A stretch of 64,000 bases of DNA from Sciurus carolinensis. Taxonomy: Eukaryota > Chordata > Mammalia > Rodentia > Sciuridae. Each line of letters begins with the position of its first letter. The stretch's first letter is position 1. Shown here in pieces: positions 22,990 to 34,762 of the stretch. Made by a program: the position numbers and the translations under genes. The stretch is taken from the NCBI RefSeq assembly GCF_902686445.1, contig NC_062219.1, positions 42,559,056-42,623,055 of the forward strand, written 5' to 3'. A model generated the notes under the pieces. That model saw only the letters and a list, made by a program, of their open reading frames with translations. It was not told the DNA's origin and did no database searches.

Positions 22990-24930
22990 CAAGTGACCTT
23001 GTATGAGTCTCCCTCTTTCTTGGGATTTGCAGGTCCCATGGTTTGGTAGCATGGGAGAGTGACACATTTGCTAATCCTGCTCTTTTTTCTCTCTCACCCT
23101 TATAGATTGCCACAGGCTACTGACTCCCATAAATGGAGATAGAATTTTTTTTTTCTTTCTTCTTTTCTTTTTTTTAACAACCTAACAGTGACGCATACAT
23201 TAGAGCATGTAAAGATCACAGGTGTTGTTAACTTTGAACATCAATCTGACTATACGTGTTTTTTTTTCTTTTGACCTTAATAATAATTCTCCCTCCCTTT
23301 ACAAAAGAAACTTTATTAACCAAATGTAACTGACTTAAATGCTACCAATTAATTTTAATTCTTTTTTTCCTTGATCATTATTATTTCATAGAATCTTATT
23401 GCTTACTGGATTTGTACTTTTTTTAAGTGTAAACAGAGTGACTAACCAATGTAGTAACCAACTGTCTTAAATACCTGTGTAGTACTTCATTCTTTGGAGA
23501 GTTCCTCTATATTTTTGTCTTTAAAAAGAGCAAAAGAAAGAAAAAGAAAGGAAACTAAATTCAACAAAACCTTTATAAGCAAAAAAACAAACAAAAAAAA
23601 TTTAAGTAAAAGTAAAACCTGGGCAAATATAAATCATCTAAGTTCCATTTCTCCATTATCATGGGCTGGCTTTAACATTTCTTTCTTGCCAAACTGTTTC
23701 TGGTTCTACGAAACATATTTAGAGAAAATAACTTGGAAGAAACAGAGGAAACAGTTTTTTAGATGAAATAAATGTATATGGTGGTATAAGATCATTAACA
23801 GATGGGTTATAGCAAAATTATACTTTGAAAATGATGGCAGATGAGAGTCCCAAGGATCTTTCTTTCCTTTTTTTTTTTTTGCTTTTTTCTTTCCTTTTTT
23901 CTTTTTCTTTTTTCTTTCCTTTTTTCTCTTTCTTTTTTGCTCTTTAGTTTCTTGAGCTGACTTGAACCTCTTCATGAGTCCCCACCCTGTTAGGTAGCAC
24001 AAAATAAAGTCTTAACAATTAATATCTCAATCACTTCTGGTTTATACCTTCTTTCCTCCTGAAATGTTCAAGGTTTTCTAAGTTAAACCTCTAAGAATGT
24101 TCTTGAGAAAGCATTCTTTCTCTGAAGCCTGACTGAGGGTTAAGAAGTTTGACATCAGGCACCATTCCATCTAAGGACTGATTTCCAGAACATAGAACAA
24201 GGCCAAGCACTAGTGACCACTGCACAGAGATTCACCACCATGAACTTCAGAACTTGCTGTGAACTGTCCTGAGCTAGATCTGTTGAAACCCTATGAAGAC
24301 CCCGATTAGGAGCAAGTGGAAGGCAGGGGTCTGTCTGAAGAGGAAATACAATAAAAATTACCTTGAAGTTATTCAAGTAAAACTAAAATTTTAGCTTCAA
24401 TGAACAGTTATACATATCTTTTCAAAAATTATTTAAATATTTATTTAACTTGAAACAAGTGCAGAAATGGAAAGTACTTTTTTTTCCTGTAACAAATAAA
24501 CAGTTTTGTCTGTAACCTTCAAAGTCTATTAGTTGCACAATAGCTGTTATTTCACCCATGAGCCCTGAACACTGTTCCCAAATCACAGCCTAACTGGTTC
24601 CCACATTCTCCGCCCCAACTTCCCCCACCTGTAGAGGGCTAACCTTGACCAAATATGAATTATACAGACATGTACATCATTAGAGAGACTTCGCATAATT
24701 AGACTCAAAAGTCTAGTTTTGCAGCCAAGTTTTTATGGACCAAAAGAATTCATCGTTTGCTTTTTGTGATAAAAATGCTAAATTTTAGTGTTTAAATTTG
24801 AAAAGATGTTCAAATTTGGTAGGAAAAAAATTGAATCAAAATCAGTAGAGAAAATTTAATTTCTTCATTGTAATGTACATGGAGGAAATTCATTAAATAC
24901 TTATTGAATGTTTAAAAAAAAAAAAAAAAA
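22990..24930. other. Unassigned stretch with T-rich and pyrimidine tracts
   Basis: No gene is seen. 23148-23176 is a TC-rich run and 23859-23945 a long pyrimidine tract listed separately. The lysine-rich frame at 23706-24002 on the minus strand is only the complement of that tract. Confidence 0.55.
23859..23945. repeat. Polypyrimidine tract, (TTTTTC)n-like
   Basis: Almost pure T/C on the plus strand. A block of about 25 bases ('cttttttctttccttttttc' plus a few T) occurs twice in tandem. Confidence 0.9.
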
Positions 24931-24934
24931 GGCT

Positions 24935-25036
24935 TGGAGCTGGGGCTGTAGCTCAGTGGTAGAGCACTTGCCCCACACGTGTGAGGCACTGGGTTCAATC
25001 CTCAGTACCACATAAAAATAAATGAATAAATGAAGA
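24935..25036 (+). mobile_element. ID-type SINE
   Basis: The tRNA-derived core is clear: 'gctgtagctcagtggtagag' (A box region), then 'gtgtgaggcactgggttcaatcc' spread over 24980-25003 (B box), then 'cagtaccacataaaaataaatgaataaatg' as the tail. An 18-base A run directly precedes it. The wording is that of squirrel-family ID elements. Confidence 0.95.
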
Positions 25037-25039
25037 TAT

Positions 25040-26080
25040 TGTGTCAGATGCTAACAGATATGGTGAAATTAGGCCATTCCTCAAATACCAAATTGATTAA
25101 AAAATTTAAAAGGATTTCCTACTTTTAGTGTAATTTTTTGCTTTTCTTTTCTGCTTGTAAACTACCTTTCAAAGATTTGACATATTTCACCAGAAAAAAT
25201 TAAATACATAGACAAAACTCTAGTGCTCATTTTAAAGCTAATCACTCAGAATTTCCACACAAAGATTGTGTCTTGAGTTTTTCCCAGAAAGTCTAAAATG
25301 TCTACAGTCACAGATGTGTACTCCCTACAGACAAAAGCCAGGCAGCCTGTTTCTGTGTGCCTTTTATCAGTTCTGACACATCCTAACTCCTGCTTCTGCA
25401 GAAGTACCCAGGATGGAAATGAATAGTGCCCCACCTCACTAAAATTAGTGTCCTTATCTAACAAAAGCACTGGGTTCTGTTTCACATGCCTTCTGAGCTC
25501 ACACTATATTTATTAGAGGAAAGGGCACAGTGATGTACCCAACACTGTTTGGTGATTGCTGCCTCTCTGTACTATTTTAAAGATTTTGACTCATTCACTT
25601 TTCAAGGTAACAAAAATGGAAACCACTGCTTTGGATTTTGAATTGTAACAAATGGCAAGTGTTATTAAATATAAAATAGATTATAAGAACAGGTAATTTT
25701 TTTCCACTGAGGCAGTTAAAGGAAACCAGGAGAAAATAGCAAATACCCTCAGCCTTGGGCAGAGCCTGAATACACAAACTCTTTAATAATCTTTAAGCAG
25801 ATAAGTTTCCTTTTCTTTTTACCACAATAACACAATTTAGGATTTCCAATTTCTGCATCAGGGGCTATTATTGCAACTCTTCACTGTGAAATTTCTTTCT
25901 CTTTTACTCTCACCATTGTTTTCAAGTTCTCTGACTCATCTTGAGTCCTGTCCACAGAAAGTGAAAGCTCACATTCCTAAATCCCTCAAGCTCAAGCTTT
26001 TGGGTAAGATGTTCTTCATCCAGTGACAACATAGTGATACACTACCCTACCCCAAAAGTCCCATATTCCCTGTAGATGTT
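25040..26080. other. Unassigned stretch
   Basis: No element or gene is recognised. Minus-strand frames of 79 and 60 codons have no motif. Confidence 0.5.
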
Positions 26081-26084
26081 AGAT

Positions 26085-26175
26085 GCATGCTGTCCAAAAC
26101 ATTAGACACCAGCCACATGTGACTACGCCATGTAACTAGTCGGTTACCATGTTCCATATTTACAATGGTTTGACC
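26085..26175 (+). mobile_element. hAT-like transposon end fragment
   Basis: 'gctgtccaaaacattagac' and 'accagccacatgtgactac' match one end of the element type also suspected at 10275-10590. Only this end is seen. Confidence 0.45.
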
Positions 26176-26446
26176 TAATGATAATTGGACTTTACAATGA
26201 TGCAAAAGTGATACCTACCCAGTAGAAACCTTCAAGTTTTGGCTTTTGATTTTTCCCAAGTTAGCCATGATATGCTCTTGCAATGCTGAGCAACAGCAGC
26301 AAGCCACGGGTCCCAGGCAGTCACATACAACTCAATCTACAGTCCATTGTGTTGCTGAACTGTGATGCTCAGAAGCAGGTGTATTAGATGAATTTTCAGC
26401 TGACATCGGTTGAAAATATATACACATATACATATTTTCAAATATA

Positions 26447-26447
<1 letters not shown>

Positions 26448-26477
<30 letters not shown>
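26448..26477. repeat. (TTA)n microsatellite
   Basis: Nine to ten TTA units are seen directly. The isoleucine run in the overlapping 68-codon frame comes from it. Confidence 0.97.
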
Positions 26478-26639
26478 TTTAACCATTTCATTGCCATCAC
26501 CTTAGTTCAAAGTATCATATTCACTTGCCTGAATGACCTCATAATCTACAACCCTTTCATTGAAGTCCCCTTTATAATATTTCCAGAAAAGTAATTGATT
26601 TGTAAAATTGTAGATCCAATTATCTTATTCTTAAATAAA

Positions 26640-27195
26640 ATATCCAATGGTTTCTCATTAGTTTTAGAATAAAACCTAGACCCAGGATCACGATCTGCAA
26701 ATCTCTGCATGGTGTGCTCCATCTTCTCATTCCTACCACACTGGTTCTCCTTCTGTTCCTAAAACATAACAACTCATTGTGGGGATCCTCTATCTTGGAT
26801 GCCTGTATCTTGTCACCATCCATCCTATGCCCTCATCTCTCATCACAGGGATGTATAGGCAGATCCCAGAATATACTACAGTCCCAAGTTTACCTACAAT
26901 TCCAAATAGAACACCCTACCCCAAAAGGTCATTTTAGTACATGGTATTGAACGTAAGAATATAAGTTTATGACAGCTTCCAGAGCTTACAGCGTGGACAC
27001 GTGAAACAGAAGGCATTTCTTGCCTTCTGTATGAAGATCTCTTCCTTCAAATATGTCAGCATGGCCCCTTCTTAACTTCAAGTCTAAATCCCAATAGTAT
27101 CTTCTCAGAGAATTGTTCCCTGACCTAATGTTGTTCCTCATCCCCAGTCATTATACATGGGTTTACCTACTTGAGCCTTTGTCACAAATAATTGC
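26640..27195 (+). mobile_element. L2 LINE fossil
   Basis: In L2 order: 'gttttagaataaaacctag', 'gatctgcaaatctctgcatgg', 'taccacactggttctccttc', 'ctgttcctaaaacataac', then 'agcatggccccttcttaac', 'gaattgttccctgacc'. The middle (about 26830-27000) departs from the pattern and may be an insertion or high decay. Confidence 0.65.
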
Positions 27196-27199
27196 TATC

Positions 27200-27589
27200 A
27201 GAAGGGCTTCATTCATTTACTTGGAGCCAGGAGCAGGCTTTTACTCATACTACAATTTATAGAGGCAAAGAAAATCAATTCCTTTTCATGGTCTATTAAC
27301 TAATCTGGTCTTACCTGTGGCATTGTGACCAAGCCCACCATCTAGTAGTAAGGAAAAATAAAATAGAAATTATATATGATACATTTCATTTTAAAGTTGA
27401 ATTTAATTCAAGGACTTAAATAGCCTCGTTAGGTTTGGTTTGAAATAAATATTCAATCTTGTACATATTTCCTCAACACCTTGCTTACCTCAAGTTGGAG
27501 GAGGAAGTTATACAATATTATAGCAACATGGGAAGGAGATTCCCTGGCCTCATGCTGTTCTTGGGTAACTCAACCATGTTTGATGATTA
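27200..27589. other. Unassigned stretch
   Basis: Nothing is recognised between the L2 and MIR fossils. Confidence 0.45.
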
Positions 27590-27805
27590 TTATAATCCTA
27601 TTATTCTCAATAGATCACATGCATTGTTTAATTAAATCCTTATAACAACTCCATGAGCTGAATATTTTTATTAGTCTCATTTTATGAAGAAACTGAGGCA
27701 GAGAGAGGACACGCTATTTGTGTAAAATTAAACCACTGTAAATGGAAGGGGCAAGAATCGTGCCCAGTTAGTCTGCTCCATAACCACCATCCTATGCTGC
27801 CTGTT
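27590..27805 (-). mobile_element. MIR SINE (antisense)
   Basis: 'aatccttataacaactccatgag', 'cattttatgaagaaactgagg', 'cagagagaggac' and the closing 'ataaccaccatcctatgctgcc' give nearly the full antisense MIR order, back to the tRNA-like 5' end. Confidence 0.85.
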
Positions 27806-29025
27806 TTTATACTGGCTGGGATCCAGCGATCTATGGTTGGTTCAGTCCCACCCCTTGGGTTTTCTGGGGATGTTTACTGCTGACATCTGTATTTGAAGAA
27901 TTGTGGTTGAGTCTGCTTGGCTTTGCCAGGGACAGGGCTGTCAACTCAGCATTCATTTTGCAGCAGGCCTGAGGAAACTTCAGGAGGGCAAACAACATGC
28001 TGGATCAGTCTGTCTATGCCAATTCACCAACTTACCTGGTGGGGCAATTTTGCTTTTGGTGTGGACACTCTATTCAGTGGGTTCCTCCCAGAGAGCCAAT
28101 GTGGAATGGGAACAAATCCTTTGTTCATTTTGTTTTCTTTCATAGGCATGTCTTCTATGTCAGATTCTCCCCTGCCACCCAACATGTCTCTTTTTTTTCT
28201 ATCCTCTTCTGCCCATCAACCACTGACTGAAGGCGGTATTCTGCCTGCCTGCTTTGCAACTCGACTTTCACTACCATATGTCTTTCTTCTTCCCCAGGAA
28301 GCATTTGTCACTATCTAATTTCCGAGGGCTATCCCACGATCATTATTATGGAACATGGTGTATAAGTGAGAGGGATTCAAACACATTAGTTTAACATCGG
28401 TCAAATATTATCCCTACCTCACTAGATTGTCTCCCCCAGAAGAACACAGGTTTAATAACAGCAAAGATTTTAAATGACCCTGTCAGTACACCAACTTACT
28501 GACTTCTAAATCACAGGGGTTTGCTTTCTTAAATCACATGAAATGACCCTTAATAAGGTCTATGCAATGCTTAAAATAATGAAATGCATTGTAAAACATT
28601 TCATCCATCAAATGTCTGTCATACTGCCAGGCCAGGTGGAGTGATAATTGCATTTGCATGTATCAGCAAAGAATAATGCTAATAGATGAAACCACTTTGA
28701 GTAATTAACTTACTCATAGCTTTTTTTTTTTTTTTCTTTAAAAAATTGACTAGAAAAACTGAAGTCGTGAAGAGCAGGAAAGAATTATACATGCAAAAAA
28801 AATTGCCATAGCACCACCCTGTATGCCTAACTACCGACAAGGCAAAGTTAGCAGTAACACACTCAAATGTACAGTCAATGACCTGAAAAGAACCCTACTT
28901 GTTGGTTAAAGTAAAAAGTGAATGAAGGAGTAACCTTGCTGTGTACACTTAATAACCTTGCTGTACACACTTAGGTAAAAAAAAAAAAAAAATTCAATGT
29001 ATTTGATACAGTTAAAATTTGTTTA
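27806..29025. other. Unassigned stretch
   Basis: 27900-28320 is open in more than one plus frame (up to 133 codons) but the products are unrelated in composition to any family I know and lack coding features. A 22-base tandem duplication is at 28931-28975. A 14-base T run (28723-28736) and a 15-base A run (about 28977-28992) are present. Confidence 0.5.
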
Positions 29026-29470
29026 CTGTATTCATTTCCTATGACTGCTATAAAAAATTACCACAGTGGCATAAAAGAAAAGAAATTTATTCTCTTATGG
29101 TTCAAATTCAAAATCTAGATGTGAGTAATACCATGTTCCCTCCAAAGTTTCCAGGAGAAAATCTATTCCCTCTCCCCCAACCTCTGGTAGCTACCAACAT
29201 ACATTGGTGTGCATCTGTGTCCCTCCAACCTTTTTTTAATTTTTTTTTTGCAGTGCTGGGGATTGAACTCAGGGCCCTATGCTTGTAAGGCAAGCACTTT
29301 ACCAAATGAGCTATCTCCCCAGCCCTTGCCTTTATCTTCACATCTATATCCCTGCGTATCAGATGTCCCTCTGCCTTGTTCTTAAAAGGAGATTTGTAGT
29401 AGCATTTGAATCTCAGCCATATAATCCAAGATAATCTCCCAGACCAGCCAAGGAGAGGATACAAGCAAGA
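29025..29470. repeat. Ancient eutherian repeat interrupted by an ID SINE
   Basis: 'tattcatttcctatgactgc', 'aaaaaattaccacagtggc' and 'agaaatttattctcttatgg' mark a common old mammalian repeat. It resumes after the SINE (29231-29325) with 'ccctctgccttgttctt'-type wording. The family name is uncertain. Confidence 0.5.
29231..29325 (-). mobile_element. ID-type SINE (minus strand)
   Basis: A T run (complement of the A tail) is followed by 'cagtgctggggattgaactc', 'agggccctatgc', 'gcaagcactttacc' and 'ctatctccccagccc', the exact complement order of the ID core. It splits an older repeat. Confidence 0.93.
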
Positions 29471-29648
29471 AGAGGAATATCTGATATTCTGGTATGTTAT
29501 CCACCATGTTCAAAAGAATTGACCTTTAGAACTTTCTGTATTTCCATGACCAGGAAAATTCCTGGCCCTCATTATTCTAACTCTGTCATAAGCGTGTTAC
29601 CACTAACATTTGCCTAGATTTGTTAAGTGGTCACCTTTTATCATTTTG

Positions 29649-29852
29649 TAGGGGTGGGGTACCAGAGGCTGAACTCAGGGGCAATCGGCCACTAGCCACA
29701 TCCCCAGCCCTATTTTGTCATTTTATTTAGAGACAGGGTCTCACTGAGTTGCTTAGTGTCTCACTTTTGCTGAGGCTGGCTTTGAACTCACTATCCTCCT
29801 GCCTTGACCTCCTGAGCTGGTGGGATTACAGGCGTGTGCCACCATGCCCAGC
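29649..29852 (-). mobile_element. B1-ID dimeric SINE (minus strand)
   Basis: Read on the minus strand the first half is B1 (GCTGGGCATGGTGGCACACG, then CCTGTAATCCCACCAGCTCA, then CAACTCAGTGAGACCCTGTC), joined by an A-rich linker to an ID half (AGGGCTGGGGATGTGGCTAG, then GAGTTCAGCCTCTGGTACCC). This 7SL plus tRNA fusion is known from squirrels and related rodents, and is the best single marker of the source clade. Confidence 0.93.
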
Positions 29853-29869
29853 ACCTTTTATCATTTTTA

Positions 29870-32800
29870 TGCTCATTTGAAATTAAGCTCTTGATGATCT
29901 TGGTCACTATAAATTGATATTTACCAAAATATGCAATGACATAAGTACTTGCCACCTCAATTCAAATGAGGCATAATAAACACATAAAGAGGATATAAAT
30001 AAGTTATCTCATTTTTATCGGTCCACCAATTTTGCCCACTTCCATCCCATATCCCACCTCAATCCTCAAGTGAAATGAGCTTAGGAAAAAGGGGAAATAG
30101 CTGTGTTTGTGTGACTTTGCCATTGTAGACCCCAGATGAAGTTTGGAACCACTGTAAAGAAAATAAAAAACTCAAAACTCTTCAAATGAACATAGTTTAA
30201 TAACAAAATTGATGTAATCATGTTGGGTTAATTGAGCACTCTTTCTTCATTTAGATTACCTTGGATATGATATCAGCTTGATGCTGGAATAGAGAAAGAC
30301 ACCCAAGTAAGCCACTCGACACACACCATAGCCTGAAGTATCAAGGGCCACAGATTCCCTTTACTTTAGTGCTCTCAACTTCATGACAGATAACATCTGA
30401 TTTGTCAATCAATGCTCCAACACTTACCTTCCCAAAGGTAAGGAAGAGAAAGGGACCAAGGAGAGGACAGCCCCTTAATAGAAAAACATGGAAGCACATA
30501 CACTGTTTCCACTCTAGAAGCCAGAACCAAGTCACACAACCCCACCCAGCTGCAGCAGAGGCTGGAAAAAGTATGCTATGCTGGATGGTTACGCAAGAGG
30601 TAAAACTCCATTACCACGGATGAGGAGAGAATGATTTGTCTTCTCTACCATAGGCCACCCTTTTTCTTATTGCATTACTACTTTTATACACAGAGCACTT
30701 TAAATCCCTTGCGAGACCTGCTCAACATCTGGCAAATATATAAAATGAAAGACAAGTCCGCGCCCGCTCCATATCACCACACTAAGTTTAAAAGGGTTGA
30801 AACAGATGACAGTAAGTGTTCTAAAATCTCTAACTTAAAACAGGGGAAAATGGGCAACACTGAACAGTTATCAATTCATACTGATTTTCAAAAGTTATTG
30901 GATATAAAATTCAAAGGTCTGGGGCCTTAGAGTAAGTTCCTTATAGAGTCAATTGGATTGTCCAGATTCTTTTTTATTCGATGAGCTCTCGGGTCCACTA
31001 CCCTTCATGGTCCCATGGCTTTGGTCTTTGGGAAGTTCTTTTCAATGCTATTTTTCTCTTCAGCCAAGGATATAAGATGACTGCCCACCTGTTGCAGACT
31101 GCTTTACGGAACTATCTGATTTAGAGCTGGAAACATAATAAATCTCTGTTAACCAGCATTCCTAATAACCATTTCATGATTGAAATGTTTAAACCATTTT
31201 CTTACACTAAATTTATCCAGCTCTGGTCAAATATCGGCTTATGTTAATATCATTTTAAAGCCAGCAATGAAAGAGAAAACAGAGAACAAGGAGGGAAAGA
31301 GAATGAGAATGTTATGAAAATTAAAATGAACATTTAAACTGAACTTGCAGAATCAAAAATATTCACCTGAGAAAGAAATGTTCTTCCTGAGTAGCTCTCC
31401 ACAAGTGCAAGTGTGGGCCACAGATTCAGAGCTCGTGCCAAGATTTTTTTGGAACCCAGGTATAAATTTTCTCTTCTCCCCATCCCCTCTTAAAATTACT
31501 TCACAAACTGAGTTTTTTGACATCTATGAAAAGAGTAAAACCAAATGAAAGGATTTTCGAAAATTCTGGTTCACAAGCAGTTTATGAAAATGAATACTAG
31601 GACACAACAGAATTGTATTCCTATTAGAAATACCTGCAATTATATCTCACCTGGAGATTCTGGGTGAGCCTACAGCAGGAACCTACTCTCATCATTACCG
31701 AAAGAAAGCAAAAGGTACATTCTTGAATTTAGTGATTCTTTTCAATTGTCTTTTCAAAATCCTCCCTTTGAGAAAATATCTCCATCTTATCAATAAATAT
31801 GGTGCTTAGAAAAATTTGCACAGTTAAGTGTGTCACTTTTCTCTTTATCAGCGTCTTCACCTTAATCTTTTCTCACTGTGATTATCAATATAATCCTAGG
31901 TCAGAGGTTAGATCACAACAAAGAATCCAGTTTTATCATTCTCACATCGTGTCTCTGTTCTCTCTTCCAAGGGATAACTTCTGCTGTATGTAAAGGCAGC
32001 AAAAGCACATAACCACATATATAAGTAGCCCTGCACATATGCACAGATACACTAAAAATTCCCCCACACAGAAGCACACACACAAACACAAACACCAGAT
32101 TCCTACAGATGGAAATAAAAGACTTGAGACAAGTGAACTTCTATGATGAATTTCCCAAACTGGACCCAAAATAATTCTTCTGCACATAAAACGCCCATTG
32201 GATGCAAAAAAATCTTGCCATCTGGTTACTGTCAGTTCTGCAAGTGCATAAAAGGAAGCTCTGTTTTTATACTTTGATTTATTTTTCTTTCACCAAATAT
32301 GCTGAATTTCTTCCCCACCGTGTGTATTGTGTCTAGAAAACATATATTTGTCCTCCTGGTCCAGAAAGTTATGACAGAACTAAACCAAATCACTATCATT
32401 AGTTCCTACCTATTGTCCCGTAAATATAATAAGCAATATTCACTATTTTATGTAAAAGGATCTCAAATTCTCACAAAGAACAGCCCCTGAAATCACCTTC
32501 CTTATTGTCTCATGGAAATAAAGGCCATAGTGACTGTACCCAACTTCAGCATGCATTTCCATAGAACTTTGATACAAGAAAAACTAAACCAACAACTCCA
32601 TAAAGAAGCGGAACAGGGAAACAGTGCCCAGGATTCACACTCAATGACCTCATTTGAAGATGTTCATGATATCAGTCCTGGTCTACACTGCTAGATTTCC
32701 CAATTCCCTGAGTCCAAAGGCCCTCACACACATGCCCAGCACAGCTGCTTTTATTTCCCTAATAATGAAAATAGCAGAAACACATCTGTTTTCATGTTCC

Positions 32801-34150
32801 ACTGTTGACAACTTACCAAAAAAATGTGCATTCAATAGTTTTTATCCAAATAGACAAAGTCATGTAGGGTCCAAAACACAGGAAGTCTATATGATGTTTT
32901 GATTTTAAGTTTGTGCAAGAAATTTCAATTTTTACATTTCATGTCATGTCTAGAAGGAATCTCACTAACTTCAGACAATATTCTTGGTGAAGTTCAAAGT
33001 ATTTCCTGGAGTGTCAATATAGTAAGTTGAAGCTCATTCTTTTTATAATGCATGGTTTGAGCTAGTTATTTAATAAAAATGAATTATGCAAATTATTCCA
33101 GTCTTCAAAGCAGGGTAAAAAAGTACGAATGCATGTGTAATGCACGGATGATGTAACAGAAGATGCATATGAAGATACATTTTCTTCTTTTTGATACTTA
33201 GCATATCTATCTTTGGCTTTTCTTTAGTTCCAACCCTCCCTACCCCCCCCCAAAAAAAAAAAAACCTCAACTTGGAAAAAAAACTATTCTTTTTTTAAAT
33301 TGACATAACATTTATACTTATTTATGAGATACAGTATTGTAATTCCATGCAGTGTGCAAAGATTAAATCAGGGTAATTACTATTTCCAGTTTCTCAAATA
33401 TTATCAATTCTTTATGTGAGAACCTTCAAAACCTACTTTTTTAAAATAACCTGTGTCTGAAAAATGTTTAGTTTAATAAATGAATATTTTTCATGATCTT
33501 GGGATAACAACACATGCATTGGATTTTTATCACTCATCAAGCAGAGTGAGAACGAGCACAGATCTACACAGCATGTGAAATTTTGTAAACCTCAAAGAAA
33601 AGATGTTTTCAAACGTGTCTGATCAAGATTCCCAGGGGGAACTGTAGGAGGACATCAGGTGAGAAACTGTGATCAATTGGGAAGGTTTTGGGAGGAGAAC
33701 AAAGAAATGGAAGGTTATTGGCTTTCATTTTATAGTTTGTTTCAACCACATCAAATAGATGTTGAAAATGAATAACCACATGCTGTTTAATAATAACTAT
33801 CTTGCTATTATCATAAATTACTAGAATCAACATACTTTAAACACACATCTAACTTTTCTACTTCTACTATTAAAATTTAGTCTTAGAACTAAATCTGAAT
33901 AATCTTTTTTTTTCTTATTATTGGCTTGAGTCTCTTCCATCTAATAGTAGCAATTAATTTATCACTGAGATGACAAAGGACTATAGTCTTTTGTTTCATT
34001 TAAGAAAACCAAAGAACTTAATGAAATTTTGTGATTATTCACACACATCCCAAGAATTTATACTACAGAAGTATCTACATATTCCTAAACAGACAGTTGA
34101 AAAGAGTCAAGCTGATTTTCTATTACAAGGCATTAGATTACTTCGAAGTA
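29870..34150. other. Unassigned AT-rich stretch, no gene seen
   Basis: Numerous frames of 60-99 codons on both strands lack motifs, start context and conservation clues. A C9-A13 run lies at 33243-33264, an alternating CA-rich patch near 32066-32090. I cannot assign any of it to a repeat family by eye. Confidence 0.5.
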
Positions 34151-34360
34151 AGACACTGCTGTGGTTTAGACTGAAATGTCCCCCAAAAGCCCATGAGTTA
34201 AGGACTTAACCCACAGTTTGTGATGCTATTGGGAGGTGGTGGAACCCTTAGGAGGTGGGACCTAAGGGAAGATGTTAGATAATTGGAGGGCATACCCTCA
34301 AAGGAAATTTTGAGACCCTTACCCCTCCTCTTTCTCTTTTTGCTTTTTGGTTGCCATGAG

Positions 34361-34366
34361 GCAAAT
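34361..34366. repeat. Left target-site duplication of ERV2 LTR (GCAAAT)
   Basis: GCAAAT here and at 34990-34995 flank the LTR exactly. Six bases is the usual duplication length for class II (ERV2/ERVK) retroviral integrase. Confidence 0.85.
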
Positions 34367-34429
34367 TGTTGCCACCCGCAGCAACAATCACGCGGGAATT
34401 TATCGGAGGTGGACTGGGAATGAACTACT

Positions 34430-34435
34430 TTTATT
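34430..34435 (-). terminator. LTR polyadenylation signal AATAAA
   Basis: 'tttatt' on the plus strand reads AATAAA on the minus strand, about 330 bases downstream of the TATA box, within the presumed R region. Confidence 0.6.
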
Positions 34436-34476
34436 TCTGAGCTGCTTCCTTGCTTATTTGCTTGTTTGCTAGTTTA

Positions 34477-34580
34477 TAGAGGAAGAGAGGCTTTGCTTAG
34501 AGGAAGAGAGGCTTTGAGAGGAAGAGAGGCTTTGCTTAGAGGAAGAGAGGCTTTACTTAGAGGAAGAGAGGCTTTGCTTA
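34477..34580. repeat. Tandem array inside ERV2 LTR, units of about 16-22 bp
   Basis: Five copies of 'agaggaagagaggcttt', with or without a 'gctta'/'actta' spacer, are seen directly. In the transcribed (minus) direction this is a CT-rich array located in R. Confidence 0.93.
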
Positions 34581-34689
34581 ATTTTAGAGGTGCTATGCTT
34601 TCAGAGAGGCTACACTTATCAAAGGTCTACTGCTTCTTAAAGGTGGGTCGCTTCTTGGAGTTGCAGGGTGCAGTGTACGGCGTAGGGCC

Positions 34690-34742
34690 TGCGGCCTGCA
34701 GTCGTCTGCAGCCTGCATCCTGCGTCCTGCAACCTGCAACCC
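34690..34742. repeat. Degenerate 7-bp tandem array inside ERV2 LTR
   Basis: On the minus strand the units read TTGCAGG, TTGCAGG, ACGCAGG, ATGCAGG, CTGCAGA and degenerate successors. It lies just downstream of the TATA box. Confidence 0.8.
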
Positions 34743-34762
34743 CGACCAGGTGAACAGAATGT

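Noticed and set aside
23706..24002. Lysine-rich 98-codon minus-strand frame
   Set aside because: Its basic stretch is only the complement of a T/C simple repeat.
24935..25036. Possible tRNA gene
   Set aside because: The pol III A and B box similarity belongs to an ID SINE with an A-rich tail; there is no complete cloverleaf or terminator of a tRNA gene.
27903..28318. Overlapping open frames of 77-133 codons in more than one plus frame
   Set aside because: No domain, no splice or initiation context and composition like chance. Long frames in several phases at once point to low stop density rather than a gene.
34466..34753. 95-codon frame with GREALLR repeats
   Set aside because: It is the antisense reading of the tandem array in the ERV2 LTR, not a repeat protein gene.
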